Positions 1 to 12,969 of a stretch of DNA of 64,000 nt are shown here, piece by piece (positions within the stretch are counted from its first letter, which is position 1; every line of letters starts with the position of its first letter). This stretch comes from Thalassia testudinum (lineage: Eukaryota > Streptophyta > Magnoliopsida > Alismatales > Hydrocharitaceae), in the NCBI GenBank assembly GCA_037157565.1, contig JAZHRO010000014.1, positions 75,484,001 to 75,548,000 of the forward strand, in the 5' to 3' direction. A program made the translations under genes and the position numbers. A model generated the notes under the pieces. It saw only the letters and a list, made by a program, of their open reading frames with translations. It searched no databases and was not told where the DNA came from.

Positions 1-1559
1 AATCTACTAGCCTACAGTATTAAGAACAACTTCTAGACCTAGGATTTTGTCAATTCTTCTCCTTTAGGTCTCAACTTCAAATCCTCAAAACCTGATTTCT
101 TAGGCTTCATTGCCCAATACCAAGGTTCAGTAGCTATGATTTTAAAACATATGTGCTTTGTGAAGAGAGTTGTCCTAAAGGCATCCAAAGTTGCAAAAAT
201 CCAGATCTTAAGACATCAATTTCCAATCCAAGTTATTCCAATTCAAGCCTTTGGCTTGGCCTTACTCAGGTTTGGTTGCTTTCTCCTCACCAGTTTTCTA
301 TCCCGAGGTCAACACTTTTTGTGTATATCTCTCCGGTGGACCACTGGGTCTCTTATTCCTAAAATTTTTATCTCCATATTTTTTTTAACTTTTTCTATAG
401 GTTAGAACACCCATATGTAGCAAAGTGTTCTTTTATTTAATGGAAGGAAGGGTAGCATCCATTTGTATCGAGATGCTTTATTTTTATGTGGAAAAACTAC
501 ATAAGTACCCATTTGTAACAAGGTACTTAACTACAGGTATTTTATTTTATTTTTTTCTTTTTTTTCTTTTCTCCTCCTCATTTTTCTTACCAACTTTATT
601 CTCCAAATCCTTTTTCTAGGTGAGTGGCACATCCTTCACCCTTTCAAGAATCGCCCCGCAAAAATCCTTGGACTAAAGAGGATTCAGAATCAATCTCTTA
701 ACCTCTGTGTTTTTGCGGTCTCAGATGTCAACAGGACAATTCTATGTGTGTGAATTTAGATGTTAGGTTACTTAGCTCACAAACCAGAGCTTGGACAACA
801 AAGCCCTTCACTCTCAAGTTCTTTAAATTCTTAGTTTCCTCCTATAGGATCTGTCAAGACAAAATTTACTAAGTCTAGTTATGTCTTTAGCCTGAAAGAC
901 TTGTAAACTAAAATTCTACCAACTCTTTACTTAATTAACCCTGAATATCTTGCCTTTTTACTTAACTTTATGATAAAATCAAATTTTCAAAAAACAAAAG
1001 GATTACTTAATCTAATTGATTAAAAAGTTACAATTTAATCCCAAAACTTAAGTTTAAAACTTATTACACTTAGTTTCTTAATTCAGGGTAAGAATAGAAA
1101 AACAAAGCTTAAATGATTTAAAGATTCTAATTCAAATAAAATCTTATTTAAAAATTTTAAAAACAAAAGTGTGTTTTTACAAAATGTTTAAGTAAGAATC
1201 TAAATAAGAATTGAATGCTCTTAAATACTCTATATGTATTTTATATATTTTTTTAGTTTCTGACCTAAAAGAAAAATTAAGCTCTTAATAATAATATAAA
1301 TATATACATATATATATCTTTTTTCTTCTTTTCTTCTTTATTCTAGATGAATATACCCCTCTTATTATTTTTATCAATTTTCATTTTTCAAATTTTTGTA
1401 TTTATATATTTTTGTTTTTATGTTTATAAAATTTTCCAATTTTTATGAATTTTCCAAAATTTTTTAAATTTTTATAAAATAGATATAGACTACTAAGTAC
1501 AACTTTCAGGAAGAAAAAATAAGAACCTACAGCTATATTTTGAAAATCATCAAAAAGGG
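1..1559. other. AT-rich non-coding stretch, probable old repeat
   Basis: No credible gene is visible. Open frames here are short and unlike any family I recognise. The base composition is strongly AT-rich from about 900 to 1559, with poly-T and AT runs. The only ordered structure is a set of three related hairpins at 405-529, annotated separately. The stretch ends in a short purine run (AAAAAGGG) directly before the LTR at 1560, which could be a polypurine tract of another element or chance. Probably the 3' end of a decayed retroelement, but I cannot name it. Confidence 0.4.
405..529. repeat. Three spaced hairpins with covarying stems
   Basis: Three hairpins follow one another at about 48-nt intervals. 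Stem 1 is GAACAC (405-410) with GTGTTC (425-430). Stem 2 is AGCATC (454-459) with GATGCT (472-477). Stem 3 is TAAGTACC (502-509) with GGTACTTA (522-529). The loops share the pattern CAT(A/T)TGTANC(A/G)A while the stems differ in sequence and still pair. That is what selection on an RNA or cruciform shape would look like. The function is unknown. Confidence 0.6.
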
Positions 1560-3184
1560 TGACTAGCCCATATTTGTGGGCTATTTAAGTATTTAAGTGT
1601 CTAGATATTAAGTTAATTTTAACATTTAGATAACATACATTAGGATGTAAATAAATCAATTCATATTTTTATCTTAAGTGCATAATTCATGCATTTAGAA
1701 TTAACCTAAGGTTGCATACATTTAATTAGTTAATTAATTAGGTGCACTATTTTAATTAACATAGCAGTTAAGGAGTTATGTATAAATAATCCTAATTATT
1801 TTATTCTTTTTTCTTCTTCTCCATTGCAGGTAACTCCTCTGTCTCCGCCTCCTCCTGCGGATCAGCATTGATTCTACGGTAGCTTTTGAATTTCAAATCT
1901 TTGTAGCCATGGCTACAAAAGAGAAGGAAGAGCTGCCATTCAAAGGGAGGTCTCCACCCCTTTGTTCCTCACTGTGCTCAGAGAACCTTGCTTCTCATCC
2001 ATTCATACCACTGGCCTCCCACCGCGGCAGTGCGACTCCACCACCGTGGGCATGTGGGGTGACAGCCCACACCGCCAAGAGTCCCTACAATTCCTCCTGC
2101 CTCACTCCATCAGACCCTGCCTGCACCTTCATCTCCAGTCCACCCACGCTCCAGCACCCACACCCGTGCCTTCATTCCCAGCATCCAAGACACCGCACGC
2201 CATCTGCCCACCGCGCACCTTCACCAAAAGCTCCAGCACACCCACCAGCACCTGCACGCCCATGCCCTAGCACACCTGCCCATCGCGCACCTTCACCAGC
2301 CAGCACGCCTGCGCACCTTTATGCCTGTAGAGCACCCTCCAGCAGCGCCTTCAGCGCGCCCAGTGCCCCCGCTTCAACCCTTCCTCGCGCCTCCCTGCAG
2401 CACCTGCAACCGGCGCCATCAGACCCCCGCGCGCCTGTGCTGCCCACAGAGCGCTGCCCCTCCACGTGCCCACGCCCCGCACGCGCCTACAGTGCCTACG
2501 CACTGCCTCTCCTTGCTCCTGTAGAATGTGCAGCCAACAACAGCATCCTCCACCGTCGCCACTTCTTTCCTCTGGCAGCAGCAGCAAGCTCCGACCACCA
2601 TCCATCGAGCCACCACCACCATCAGGTGCAGATCAGAGAGGGATACCTCTAGTCGCTAACTCGCCATCCATCTCTCCTTCTGTGCACAAGCTCACCCGAA
2701 GCTAATCCCCTGTTTTAACCTCAATTAATAATTATATTTCATGCCATTGCCACGAAAATGAATTTTGATTTATGATTATTTTATTGTGGTGAATTTATGC
2801 CTTAATGCTCATGCTTCTAGATAATTGTTAAACCTTCTTATTCATCTCTATGTGTATTGAATTTAATTTTGAATGACATTTTCGTATGCATGCAAGTGAA
2901 TAGTACATGGCATACCTTTGCACATGAATAATTTTCTGACGTAAAAATTACATTCACACCCCTTGACTTGTCCATAAATTTAAGGTTTACTTTCAGAGCT
3001 ACACAGGCATTGTTTGATCTGGCATACCTAATTGCGAGTTTTACTTCCAAGTGGACACGACCTGCTTTCCTGTGAGTGGTTTAATTTTAATTATAATTAT
3101 TTTGTTAAGCGATTTTCCACCACTTTGATCCTACAACGACAAATCATCTTAATACATTATTTGAAAGCGAAAATCGACTTATCA
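1560..3184 (+). repeat. LTR of element B (left)
   Basis: This LTR of about 1.6 kb begins TGACTAGCCC and ends CA two bases before a tRNA-Asp-like primer-binding site, so it is a 5' LTR on the plus strand. A 7-bp hairpin (TAGCCCA 1564-1570, TGGGCTA 1577-1583) sits at its tip. A TATA-like TATAAATA lies at 1781-1788. Downstream comes a GC- and proline-codon-rich block (1909-2650) and then AT-rich U5-like sequence. It resembles the LTR that begins at 10554 in start, hairpin position and the sequence near 2740-2830, but the two have diverged a lot. They may be different copies rather than a matched pair. Confidence 0.6.
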
Positions 3185-3186
3185 AA

Positions 3187-3204
3187 TGGCATCGTTGCCA
3201 GGGA
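3187..3204 (+). other. Primer-binding site, tRNA-Asp type (degenerate)
   Basis: The sequence TGGCATCGTTGCCAGGGA lies two bases after the LTR end. It differs at two positions from the complement of the 3' end of plant tRNA-Asp (seen intact in element A at 14035). It marks the start of the internal region of element B. Confidence 0.75.
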
Positions 3205-4316
3205 GGCAACAGACGTAATAATTTCACCTAATTTTTATTTCTGATTATTTCTCATTGCACAGTGATCAACCATTTATTATTTTTTCTGTGCGATGAATTT
3301 GAGAGAAGAATTTGAGCGAGGAAATTGAGAGAGGTGACAGGCACATCTGGGAGAAGACGTCGACCTTGAGCAATGCCTACACACGGGGAAGACGAAGGAG
3401 ACTTAGATCCCACCCCCATAGGAGATTCTCTATTTCATAAGTTTTATTTCTATTTTCTCACCCTTGTAGTAATTGGGGCTGATTTTCGAGAGCCTGTTCC
3501 CTTTTCTTTATATTTAGGTTTTTAATTTATTTTGTGGATTGTTTACCCCTAATTTTCTTGTGCATAAGTAGATTAAAAAAAAAACAAACAAAAACACGAG
3601 CTACCTGCTAGAAGCTGCCTACCCCTAGGTCGTATCATTTAGGATTGAATGAGCAGCATCTAGATCTAATTTCCTATCTTGCATATTGCATGAAGAATGC
3701 TAGAATCAGGTATGCACTTTTAACTTTGCATTTCTACCTATCATGCAAATGAATTTGGATTAATTTCAAGACCACCTAATCTGTATTGAATAGATCTAAC
3801 AAGTGGTCACATATTTTCCAGAAAAAGGACTAATTAAAGGAGGGACATTTAAAAACCAAGGATTTGATTTTCAAACTTGGTGTGCGATTCAAAATTCAAA
3901 ATCTTTTGCGGTGTATGCACACTTATATCTCTTGTACCACGACACGCTTTTAGACACTCCTTAGGTTTGGAACCGCTAGGACTAGAGCCTCCTATTACTG
4001 AGGTCTAAAGTGACCCAAACTTTAGTTCAAAGGTGAAGTTGCCTCTAAACCTTGTAGATTGAGGGTAGTTAAGAAGCACCGCGAAAGCAACGCTTCAGAG
4101 GAAGGGTTTAACCTTGCATCCTTCTTTGCCGTGTTTGGTGGTGACTAAACTTTTTGGGCTTTAGGGAGGATCACCTAAGTCCTAGTTAGGTCTTCTTAGG
4201 CGATCCATAGGTTGACAATAAGTGCGTAAATTGATTGAACAAATTGTATTGTCACCTACAATCTGACTTAAAATCAAAAGCCTAAATTAGGAAAGACCTA
4301 AAAAGTCCTTTTTGAA
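3205..4316 (+). other. Untranslated leader of element B
   Basis: About 1.1 kb lies between the primer-binding site and the first long open frame. It holds poly-A/T stretches and short frames but no gene I can support. Its position and length match the leader of element A (14053-15432), which suggests a gag leader. Confidence 0.5.
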
Positions 4317-6136
4317 TTGTGTTTTGCTTGGGGAATTCTGATTGAGGTGGGAGTTAGAATGGACCACATTGATTTTCATCCTTTCACATCTTGCCCACAC
4401 CCTTACCCCCACTCTGCACTCTTCGATCCCATACACCGAGATGGTCTATCCTTTGAGGGACATAATGACAATCATTGGGATTCGTTTTACTCCTATTATA
4501 GGAGTATTGGCCTAGTTAAGCCCCAAATCAGTGAGCAGAACTTAGGAGTGGGATTTGCTTTGCCCAATATTCCACACACTATAGAAATACCCAACCCACC
4601 CTCCCTGAATGATTATAATGGTTGGACAGACACTCCTAGGTACTATAAGCCTAAGCCTGACTTCTCTCCTGATAGAAATGATGACATCTCCTCCTTGAAG
4701 ATGGAAATACAGAAAATGCATGATAAAATGATTGAATTGTTAGGAGAATCTTCGAGAGTAGGCCAACAAGAAAGAGATGAAATTAGCCACCCAATCTACC
4801 CCATTGAGGATGATGTACACCCCTCTACACTAGATGAATCTCCCGTGGGAGAGCTACACATTAAGTTGGAGGGAAATTTTGGGGATTATGTAAAGGAGAA
4901 TAGCTACTTTTTGAGGATCGATTTTGAAACCTCCCCATTAGATGACACTTCCTTGAGAGATCCACACCTTAAGTGGGAGGAAGATACATATGAAAGTAGC
5001 TATGCATTGGATGAAGAAAGGTGGTAACCTGAGGAAGATGATGATAAGGTTGAGTATCCACCTGAATTATATTGGAGTCAAAAGAAGGGAATGATGGTAC
5101 CATTGGAAGACCTCGACCCAGATGATAGTATTTTTGTGACATTTGATGAAGTGGGACGAAGTCAAGTTGTTAATCCTACCCTCCCTTCTGATCATGAGAT
5201 GGAACTCAAGCCCACCCTTAAGGAACCTAACCCTAAAGAAACTGACCTATCTGAGAAGTCTGATGCTACCAGTGTAAACCATTTACCTCAGATAGAGTAC
5301 CCTAAGGGATCTGCTAAGATTTTAGATGATTCTAGACCTCGGGTATATGATGAATCATATGATGAGGAGAATGATAAATTATATGAGGAACCTATATTCA
5401 AGATTTAGAGTGACACTAAGGGCGATTATATCTTATTTGAAGAATTAGCCCTTGAGGATGTCACAAATTTGACCAAATTAGGTTTCCTTAGCACACCCAT
5501 AGATGATATTTCTCCTCATGATGAAATGTTGGAAAATTTGGAAGCAACTTCTAAGATTTATGTGGATTCACATATAGACTTCGGGGAAGATTTGAGTAAA
5601 GAACAAGAACCTGGGGATGATATTGATAGGATAATCCCTAGATCTGTTGCTTCCAACCTACCTTCATTTGATTCGAAGTCACCCTCTAATTCGCTTATGT
5701 TTGAAGGTGAAATTTTGACTCCTGATGAAGTGCAGGAAGATACTTGTGATAGTGCAAGGAATTCTAGGGATGCAATTGAGGATTTGGAAAGATTGTTAGG
5801 ATCAACACCGAGCTGATTAAACCCAACCTAGATCTTATGGCCATCCCGCAACCTCGAAACTTGGACACCCTAGACGATCCTTGGCTCAGAGATATGCTCA
5901 CTTTTGTTCTGACCGGGGGGCTTAACAGACTAATATTTCCTATAATGGAGTATCGGGTATGGATTGATGATTTCTTTAGTCAGTCCATTACCCTGAGGGT
6001 TTATCTCTGCACCATTCCTTCCCCATATCTGTTGAAGGATCCTTGTCATCCTTCCCCTACCCCTTTAGAGGTTGTTTATCCTTTAGATTTAAGATTAAAC
6101 AGTGAATTCTGTTTGAATGAAATCAGAGTTGGTTGA
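4317..6136 (+). pseudogene. Acidic ORF of non-autonomous element B, broken
   Basis: One reading frame runs 4317-5816 with in-frame stops near 5025 (TAA) and 5406 (TAG), then TGA at 5814. A further piece (5837-6136) is in another frame. The product would be about 500 residues, very rich in Asp and Glu, with an aromatic/proline-rich N-terminal third and a short helical stretch around residues 120-140 (MEIQKMHDKMIELLG). I see no Gag core, protease, RT or integrase motif. The ORF in element C (39326-40830, minus) has the same build: aromatic/Pro-rich start, short helix, acidic tail. This looks like a shared non-autonomous protein family, perhaps a remodelled Gag. The function is unknown. Confidence 0.55.
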
Positions 6137-7735
6137 GGCTGAGGACTTGATCTCCCACTCAATTGAGTGGTCAAGACAAGTCAGAAAGAAATTGAGATCA
6201 TAAATATATAATTAATTTAAAGTTTTAACTACTCCTGAGCCGCCATTGACAGCGAGCTCAGGAGCTTAAATAGAATTAAACTTCTAAGTTATATATAGTA
6301 TTTAATCAAATTAAAGTAATAATTAGGATCCTTTAGTGATGAGTTGATGATGGAGGATCTATTGGAGGTGAAATTAGGTCAACTACTACTGCCATAGATA
6401 GTAGAAGTAGTTGATGAAGGTGGATATGGATTAGGCGAATCAGTGATGAAATTAAGAATTAAGTGTGATAGAAATGATCGTGAAGGATAAAGGAAGGTGA
6501 TCAATGGTTTCAAAAGACCAAATTAAGGCTCTGGAAAGCTCAAGGAGCTCGCCGAAATCGAGGAAGATGAACTCTGAAATCTGACATTACAACTAACTAC
6601 CTACCTAACTATCTAAACTAAACTATTCTACTCCTACTCCGACTCCTATCATACTGTTACCTGGACGAAGGGGATAGAGGATCTCTGTCGATGGCTCATG
6701 ACAGAGGAGTGAAATCAGAGGGTAATTGGAAGATCTCCAACGGCGGTTGTGAGATGAAGTAGAGATCTCCTTGGTCAGCACCTGTGTCCAGAGACGCGGC
6801 TGACCTCGCCGAAGTTCCAGAGCTAACTAAGGTGGACGGAGGAAGTCGAAAGATGTGGTGGAAAGTTCACCGGAGTTATGGAGGGAATAGCCTATTGGGT
6901 TGGCTGCAATGAAGAAGAGGGAATGGAGCCAACTTGAAGAAAATCAAGGGGGGCAAGGGGTATCTATAGTCGACGACGACGAAGAAGGAGGTGGAATCTG
7001 GACGCAATTGAGACTAGAAGGAGGTTAACCACTGGTGTCTTCTCCGACGATGGTGAAGTTATCCCCTACCCTAAATTAGGATAAAAGTGTCATCCAGACC
7101 GATGGATGAAGATGGGATGGTGAGCACAAGCTCTAGGAGCTTAAAGAACGAGATATGACATCGGATAGGCGGTGATCGTGCGGTGGCAGCACCCTCGGTC
7201 GTCAGCCGTTTAATCGGTTGAAGAGAAGAAGAAGAAGTCAGGGACCTATTCGCGGTGAAATGTAAGGACCTAAACAGAAAATAAGGACTCGATTGGAATG
7301 AAATGTAAGGACCAAAATGTAAACTCAGGTTTTCAAGGCTTATTTTAATTTAGATCTTTTTCAACTTTTTATATATGATTGTAAATAAGGTAATTATTAT
7401 ATTTAGACCTTGAATTTACATTTTTAACCTTTTTAGATTAATTTATTTAACTAAGTAATGTTACTTAAGTTATTACATACTTATGTATATATTATGCTTA
7501 TGTTAGTTAACTCATTAATTTAGATAAATGATTAATAATATCTTGAGTCCAATTATTATCAGATTTTTAATAATATTAATTGGATGACAAAATAGTATTT
7601 TTAACTTATTTTGAGGTCCTTTACTATACATCCCTTATTTTATAATTAACCCATATATTCACATATTCTTAGCTAATTAACTAGGAAGACTAGTTAATTA
7701 GGGGTAATTAGAGATCATGATGAGCTTCTCATCAG
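6137..7735 (-). repeat. Unclassified LTR-like sequence (minus)
   Basis: No coding sequence is supported. Read on the minus strand it has the feel of an LTR: AT-rich start, the repeated phrase 'ggtccttacattt', a CTATAGATA promoter-like box near 6966-6975, then CT-rich transcribed leader. A perfect 9-bp hairpin (CTCCTGAGC 6232-6240, GCTCAGGAG 6256-6264) lies near the low end. An octamer GAGATCAT occurs at 6194-6201 and 7711-7718 but does not leave clean TG...CA ends. Class and exact limits are uncertain. Confidence 0.35.
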
Positions 7736-9701
7736 GGACCAGGCCCATCGACGTGCGTGGTGGGCGAGTGGGACCTCACCCCATGGTCAAGAGGCAACGA
7801 GCCTATGCGACTTTTTCACTTTATATCACCGCTCCCGCTCCTGATCTTCTGAGGTGGGATTAAATGTCCCACCTTACTTCGCAGGCGCCCACACAGCAAA
7901 TGTCTTCACGAATTACAGTAGCTGCATGGGACTTTGACACCAATTGATGGGCTAAAGGTGTGCATGAAGGAAATCCGCATAGCCTGGGACTTGGAGCCTA
8001 GTGCCTGGAGCCTGGGATGAAGCTCTCGAGCTTGCTTCATGCTCCGTCAATGGCAGTGAGGACCTAAACCCTGTCAACAAGCAAATGGCCTTGCGACCTC
8101 ATCAAAACACTCAGGGAGCTTCGCCTAAGAACGACGAAGGTGGTACGGTGGTCGCCGTGGCATGGGGTGGCCTGAGCGTGCATGCCTAGGTCACCCTGAG
8201 CGTGTGAATATGGGTGTGTTCAGGGGGTGTTCTGGGGGTGTGTCGCGATGAATGGAATGAGGGGTTATGGTCAGTGAGGTGTGGCGGAGCTCATGAGGTG
8301 GTTGGCGAGGTGGGTGGATGCGTGGAATGACGGGAACACCTTGCCAGTGGTTTGATCGAAGGTGGAGAAGGTGGAGGTGGTTTGCGAGCGTCGAGGTGGA
8401 TTTTAAGAAATAAATGCGAGAAAAGAGATGAGAAGAGGGAGAGAACTTATCTAAGGGTGGTTAGACGAAGGGGGGTGCAGAGGAGGCGGTCGGCTCATAT
8501 TTGCCATCGCTGGAGACAAAAGTCCCAGTGGGAGGAAGATGGTGACAATGAGAGGGTAGTAGGAGCATCGGCTAGTGCGGCGCGACACAGACTAAGGGGA
8601 TAAAGGTAGCTCTACCACTGGTATTGTGGCAAAGCGATGATAGAAGGAGATAAGGTTTGTCAGAGCTTACTAGGAGGTTGACTGGAGGGGAAGAGAGGAA
8701 ATTGGGGGGTATCTCAGGCCAATTCAAGCTTGGGAGTAGCGGAATGATATGGGGACCCTTTTATAGCCCCTGGCAGAGGGTTTTATGCCTGGAAGCCAAG
8801 CGTCCAAGCACGGCAACCTTGCTGGAGATGGAAGGTCAAAAAGACCCAAATCCCTCATGTGTTCGCATGAGAGATTGGGTGCAGATTAGGGCTCCAAATT
8901 AGGTTCACATGAGAGGAGATTTCTCAGAGAGTCTCCCTTTCAAATTTGAAAGGGATTCTCTAAGGAATCAGGGAGTTCTTTCCCTTGAATCCTCATCAGA
9001 GTAGGATTTCCTCCGCTGTAATGGTGGAGGGACCTAATTGCAAAGAACGACGAGGAAGCTAGGGGGTGTCTGCAGGAGTTTTCAAAAGTTAGGGGTAGAA
9101 ATGTAATTGTGCTGGACTTGTTTGCAAAGTAGGTCAAGGTGAATTCCCCTTAGGTCCAAATTTTAGTACAAACCTAATTTGGATCTAAGGAATCCAATGG
9201 TGAAGTTGGATTTTAGTTTTGACTACATTTGACTAAGTAATTTACACAAAAACCCAATTTAGGGTAAATAATTGACTGAGACCCCAATTTAGGTCAAAAT
9301 AGGTTCTAAGGGCCAAATTGAAGGTTTCAAATCCTAGAGGATATTTTTTTATGAATTTTAAAGGGTTTAGGTGAATTTTATATTGACCAAAATCGTGTTA
9401 AATTAAGTGAGTCTATTTTAGGATTACAAGAAGTCATTTAATTCCCAAAATTCACATGAACCCTTTTCTGTTTGAACCAACCCACTTTTTACCTTGTTAA
9501 GACCATTTGACCTGTGTTTAACGTGTGAGAAATCAGTTGTTGCACTGCAATGGTAAAATTACAGTTTTACCCTTTGTTTCTTACTTTTCTTTCAGAAGGG
9601 TTATTCATTGAGTTAGGACCTCCATTTGGTTATGTAGGAGCTTTTGTTCTCTTTTCTGGGTCAAAATGAGCTAGTTAGGGCTCATGATTGTGTTCCCATC
9701 A
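7736..9701 (-). repeat. LTR L (minus), same family as LTR of element N
   Basis: The high end (minus-strand start TGATGGGAACAC at 9701) matches the start of LTR N at 57504 in the opposite orientation. The following several hundred bases align by eye, including the TATA box (TTTTATA at 8759-8765 on the plus strand, TATAAAA in LTR sense). No polypurine tract lies beyond 9701, so it is not a 3' LTR. It is a solo LTR or a 5' LTR fragment inserted in the internal region of B. The low end is unclear, because sequence below about 7740 no longer resembles LTR N. Confidence 0.6.
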
Positions 9702-10539
9702 CCATCATCATCCCTAATAATGGCTCATGAATAAAAGTCTATGTTGTGTTATGTTGATTTACAAAAAAAAATAGAGGAGAAATATTTATATTTGAAAAAA
9801 AGAAAAAAAAAAGAAAAAAAGAAAAAGAAAAAAAAATAAAAGAAAAAAAGAGTCCAAGTTTGGAGTTTTATCTTCATGTCATTTTTTGTCAATGTTTTTG
9901 AGGCAACAACAAAAACACCCATTACGATCCACCAAATATGACCCGTACCTACTTTTCAGAATTTCTTATCGCCCGAATACTGGCTGAGGTCCTATAACTT
10001 AGTTGTAGGGTTATTAGGACTTCAATTGAAATGTGGATGCCATGTGAGACCACCAAATAGTGAGTACATTTACAACATTTTGTGAGATTTGTGAATCTAA
10101 GAAAAAGAAAAGTGAAGGTGAGTGAGAACAAAGGAATGCATAGAGAGCATAGTTTTTAGCCATGCTTTGGGTTGACTTGTTTAATAGACTTGAGATCTAG
10201 AGTCTGCAGTACTAGATTACATGTAGCACCTATTGAGTGTGAGCCACTAAATATAAATCCATTCAACTCAGTATCTCCTACCTAAGCTAAAAAGCTAGGG
10301 TCAAACTACATATTATTTTCTGCTTCATCCCTGAGGGAAGTAGTTTCCTATCCTAATAAAATGTTTACCAAGGGTTAATTACGAACTTTAAATATAAGTT
10401 GGCTTTTCACTTGGATCCATTACCTAGGTTACTATCACTTCACATTAGTCTGGATCTCTAAATTTTTGGAATAATGGAAGAGGAAATCTTTTGGTTACTT
10501 TCATTATTTTTCACTTTTGCTCAGGACTAGCAAAACTTT
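9702..10539 (+). other. 3' internal region of element B (right part)
   Basis: Non-coding sequence with a poly-A/GA run at about 9763-9850. It ends with the phrase ggactagcaaaactttggcatggg, which also precedes the polypurine tract of element A (ctagggactagcaaaag near 22840). That shared end marks it as the 3' untranslated region of an Athila-like element. Confidence 0.55.
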
Positions 10540-10553
10540 GGCATGGGAGCATT
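10540..10553 (+). other. Polypurine tract before B right LTR
   Basis: The run GGCATGGGAGC lies just upstream of the LTR start TGATAAGTCC at 10554. The same position in element A holds ggcatgggggtat. It would prime plus-strand DNA synthesis. Confidence 0.6.
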
Positions 10554-11598
10554 TGATAAGTCCACTTTCGTGGACCATTATTTGGCCTAAGTACTCTTTA
10601 ATTAGCCATTCTTAGTTGATATTTAATTAGGAATTAAGTAGGAATTCAACATAGTCTACATATCATATTATGCACCAATGTTATGTTTAATAATATATGA
10701 TATGCTATTTGGTGGATGCAGGCTCAACATAAGACACCTAAAGGTACCATTCAGACGGTCAAAATCACTCTACAAGACGTCTGGAGCTCAATTTGGATGT
10801 CTGAAGAATTACCAGCATAGATCCCTTAAGGTCTGCATATTTTAAGACATCTAAAGAATCACTTAGACGTCTAATGAAAGCTGCCAGCGTTTATCCTTCT
10901 ATTCCAACCACTCGCAACTCTCGCTGAGTGATTGGAGTAGATGGTGGCCGCAGTGAAACAGACGGGGGATTTGTTTTTAAAAAGAGCCGCTCCAACCCAC
11001 CACAAGGAGGACGGATGCTCACTCTCCACCATGACCCTCTTGCCTACACCGTGGAAGCCGCATGCACTGTGGCCCTCTCAGCGTGCACCGTGGTGCCACC
11101 GTGAACTCCTTGTCAATCGATGGTGTGTTGATAGCGAACTGCCCCACCGTAGCAACCACCTACGCATGCCCAACAACCACTCGCAATCTTTCTTCCTTGC
11201 ACACAGCAGCAACCACCGCCTTCACTGCCCCCTCCAGCGGCCATGCTCAAGCTATGCCTTCACGACACAACCGGCCACCTCCGCGCACACCCGCGCCCCT
11301 TGCACGCACTTCTTCACGCGAATGCATGCCCACGTGCCATAGCTAGCTCCTTCTCCTCCTTCTTCTTCTCCTTCCCACGTCTCCCCTATTTTCCAGCAAA
11401 AGACCCAAACTTGCAGCCACCTACCCCCCGGCCAACAACCACGACCGACCTCCAACCTCAACTCTAAGCACCGCCAGTGCACCCTCATCGATCTGAGAGA
11501 CCACACGTGGCCACGCGCTACTCAAGGGTGCCACCCCCGCAGACCATAGTAGCAACTCACCACCACCACTGTCGTCAACCACCTCCACGCGTGGCCGC
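10554..11598 (+). repeat. B right LTR, first part (split by element A)
   Basis: Begins TGATAAGTCCAC after a polypurine tract. A hairpin GTCCAC/GTGGAC (10560-10575) sits at the tip. It carries several AGACGTCT-type palindromes at about 10774-10880. Open frames over 10941-11598 are Pro/Ser/His-rich by composition and are not genes. The LTR is cut at 11598 by element A and resumes after A at 25278. Confidence 0.65.
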
Positions 11599-12788
11599 TG
11601 TTTGCACCTCAAAACACGCCTATAAGAACGCCTTCTTATGCTATTTTCTAGCATTAACTATGTATATTATAATCCTGTAGTTGCATTTGTAAAAACGCTT
11701 GCATGCATGCATTTAATTGAGAGGAGAAGAGAATGGAATAAATGGCTTGCATTTTTACATTTTTTTTCAAGTGTCTCTTTGCAAAAAGTCCCCTCTCCAT
11801 ATTTTATTTTCATCTTTCTTTCTTCTTCCCACGGCTTTTCTCTTCTTCCCGCGGCTGCGTCCTTCCCGCGGCTGCACTCTTCCCGCAGCTGCATGCAGCA
11901 GCCATGCAGCACCTCTTCCCGTCACGTCTCCCTGCCAACGCCGCTCCCTACAGCTGCAACTAGCACGCCCTCTCCCTACTGCAGCCAACACGCCCCTCTC
12001 CCCTCCTCTATAAGTAGCTGCAGCTTCATCCTCGCGACGGAGCGGTGGCAGCTACTGAAAAAAAACCCGCAGCCACCTTCCTCGCCCGTTCTCCCCTCCC
12101 ATACGCCGGCCCTCCGTCGAGGAGGCACCCAACGAGCAGGAGAACCCACTGTGGTGCTCACCACCACAGTGGGAACACCACCGCCCAGCTCTTCAACGAG
12201 CAGGTGGGCGTGGTGTTTTCTTTTCTCTTCGCCATTGCTGCCGCTTCAAGCTCCGAAGCTTGAAGCAGCAGCAGCAGCAGCCCAGCGGCGACAGCAGCAG
12301 CACCCCCCGCCTCCTCCGCGACCTTCCCCGCAGGCGCGCAACCCTCCGCGCGCGTCTGCAGGCCCGTTCTCCGCCTCCGTCTCCGTTCTGTCCGCCTCGC
12401 AGTTGCACCCGTAGCCCGCCGCCGCGCGCACTGCAGCGGCCGGCTACGGCCTCACGCCGACCCCTGCCCCCCTCCGCGACCCTCCGCGACCACCTGCAAA
12501 CCTCGTCCACGCTCGCTCCTCCGCGCCATCGCCCGCTCGTCGACTTCGCGCAGGCCTGCAGAACCCTGCGCGAAAGCGCGCCCGCACCCGCCGTCTTCAG
12601 ACGTCCGCCTCCGCCTTCAGACGACGCGCGTCAGACGTCCGCCGCCGCGAGCAGACGTCTTAACTCGCTGCCATCGTCCGCGCTCGCGATCTCTCCCGCC
12701 CGCTCTTTCTCTCTCTGGCGCTCTCTCTCTCTCCGCGATCTCTTCCGCCCGCTCCCTCTCTGTCTTCCGCTCTCTCTCTCTCACGTAT

Positions 12789-12832
<44 letters not shown>

Positions 12833-12897
12833 CACTTACAGCAACACACACACACCCATTCACCGACACACACACTCGCACACTAATAGTAACTTAT

Positions 12898-12969
<72 letters not shown>

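Noticed and set aside
1909..2652. 247-codon open frame starting MATKEKEE
   Set aside because: It lies inside an LTR and is Pro/Ala/Ser/His-rich with no domain. Antisense frames are also open, which points to GC-rich composition.
6194..7718. GAGATCAT octamer repeat as an 8-bp transposon target duplication
   Set aside because: The ends between the octamers show no inverted repeats or TG...CA termini, so it may be coincidence.
8001..8902. Short plus-strand frames
   Set aside because: They are Arg/Gly-rich and lie in LTR L, antisense to its transcribed leader. No domain.
11638..12414. 258-codon open frame, repeated at 22911-23696
   Set aside because: Both copies are inside the LTRs of element A. 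The product is low complexity and spans CAG repeats.
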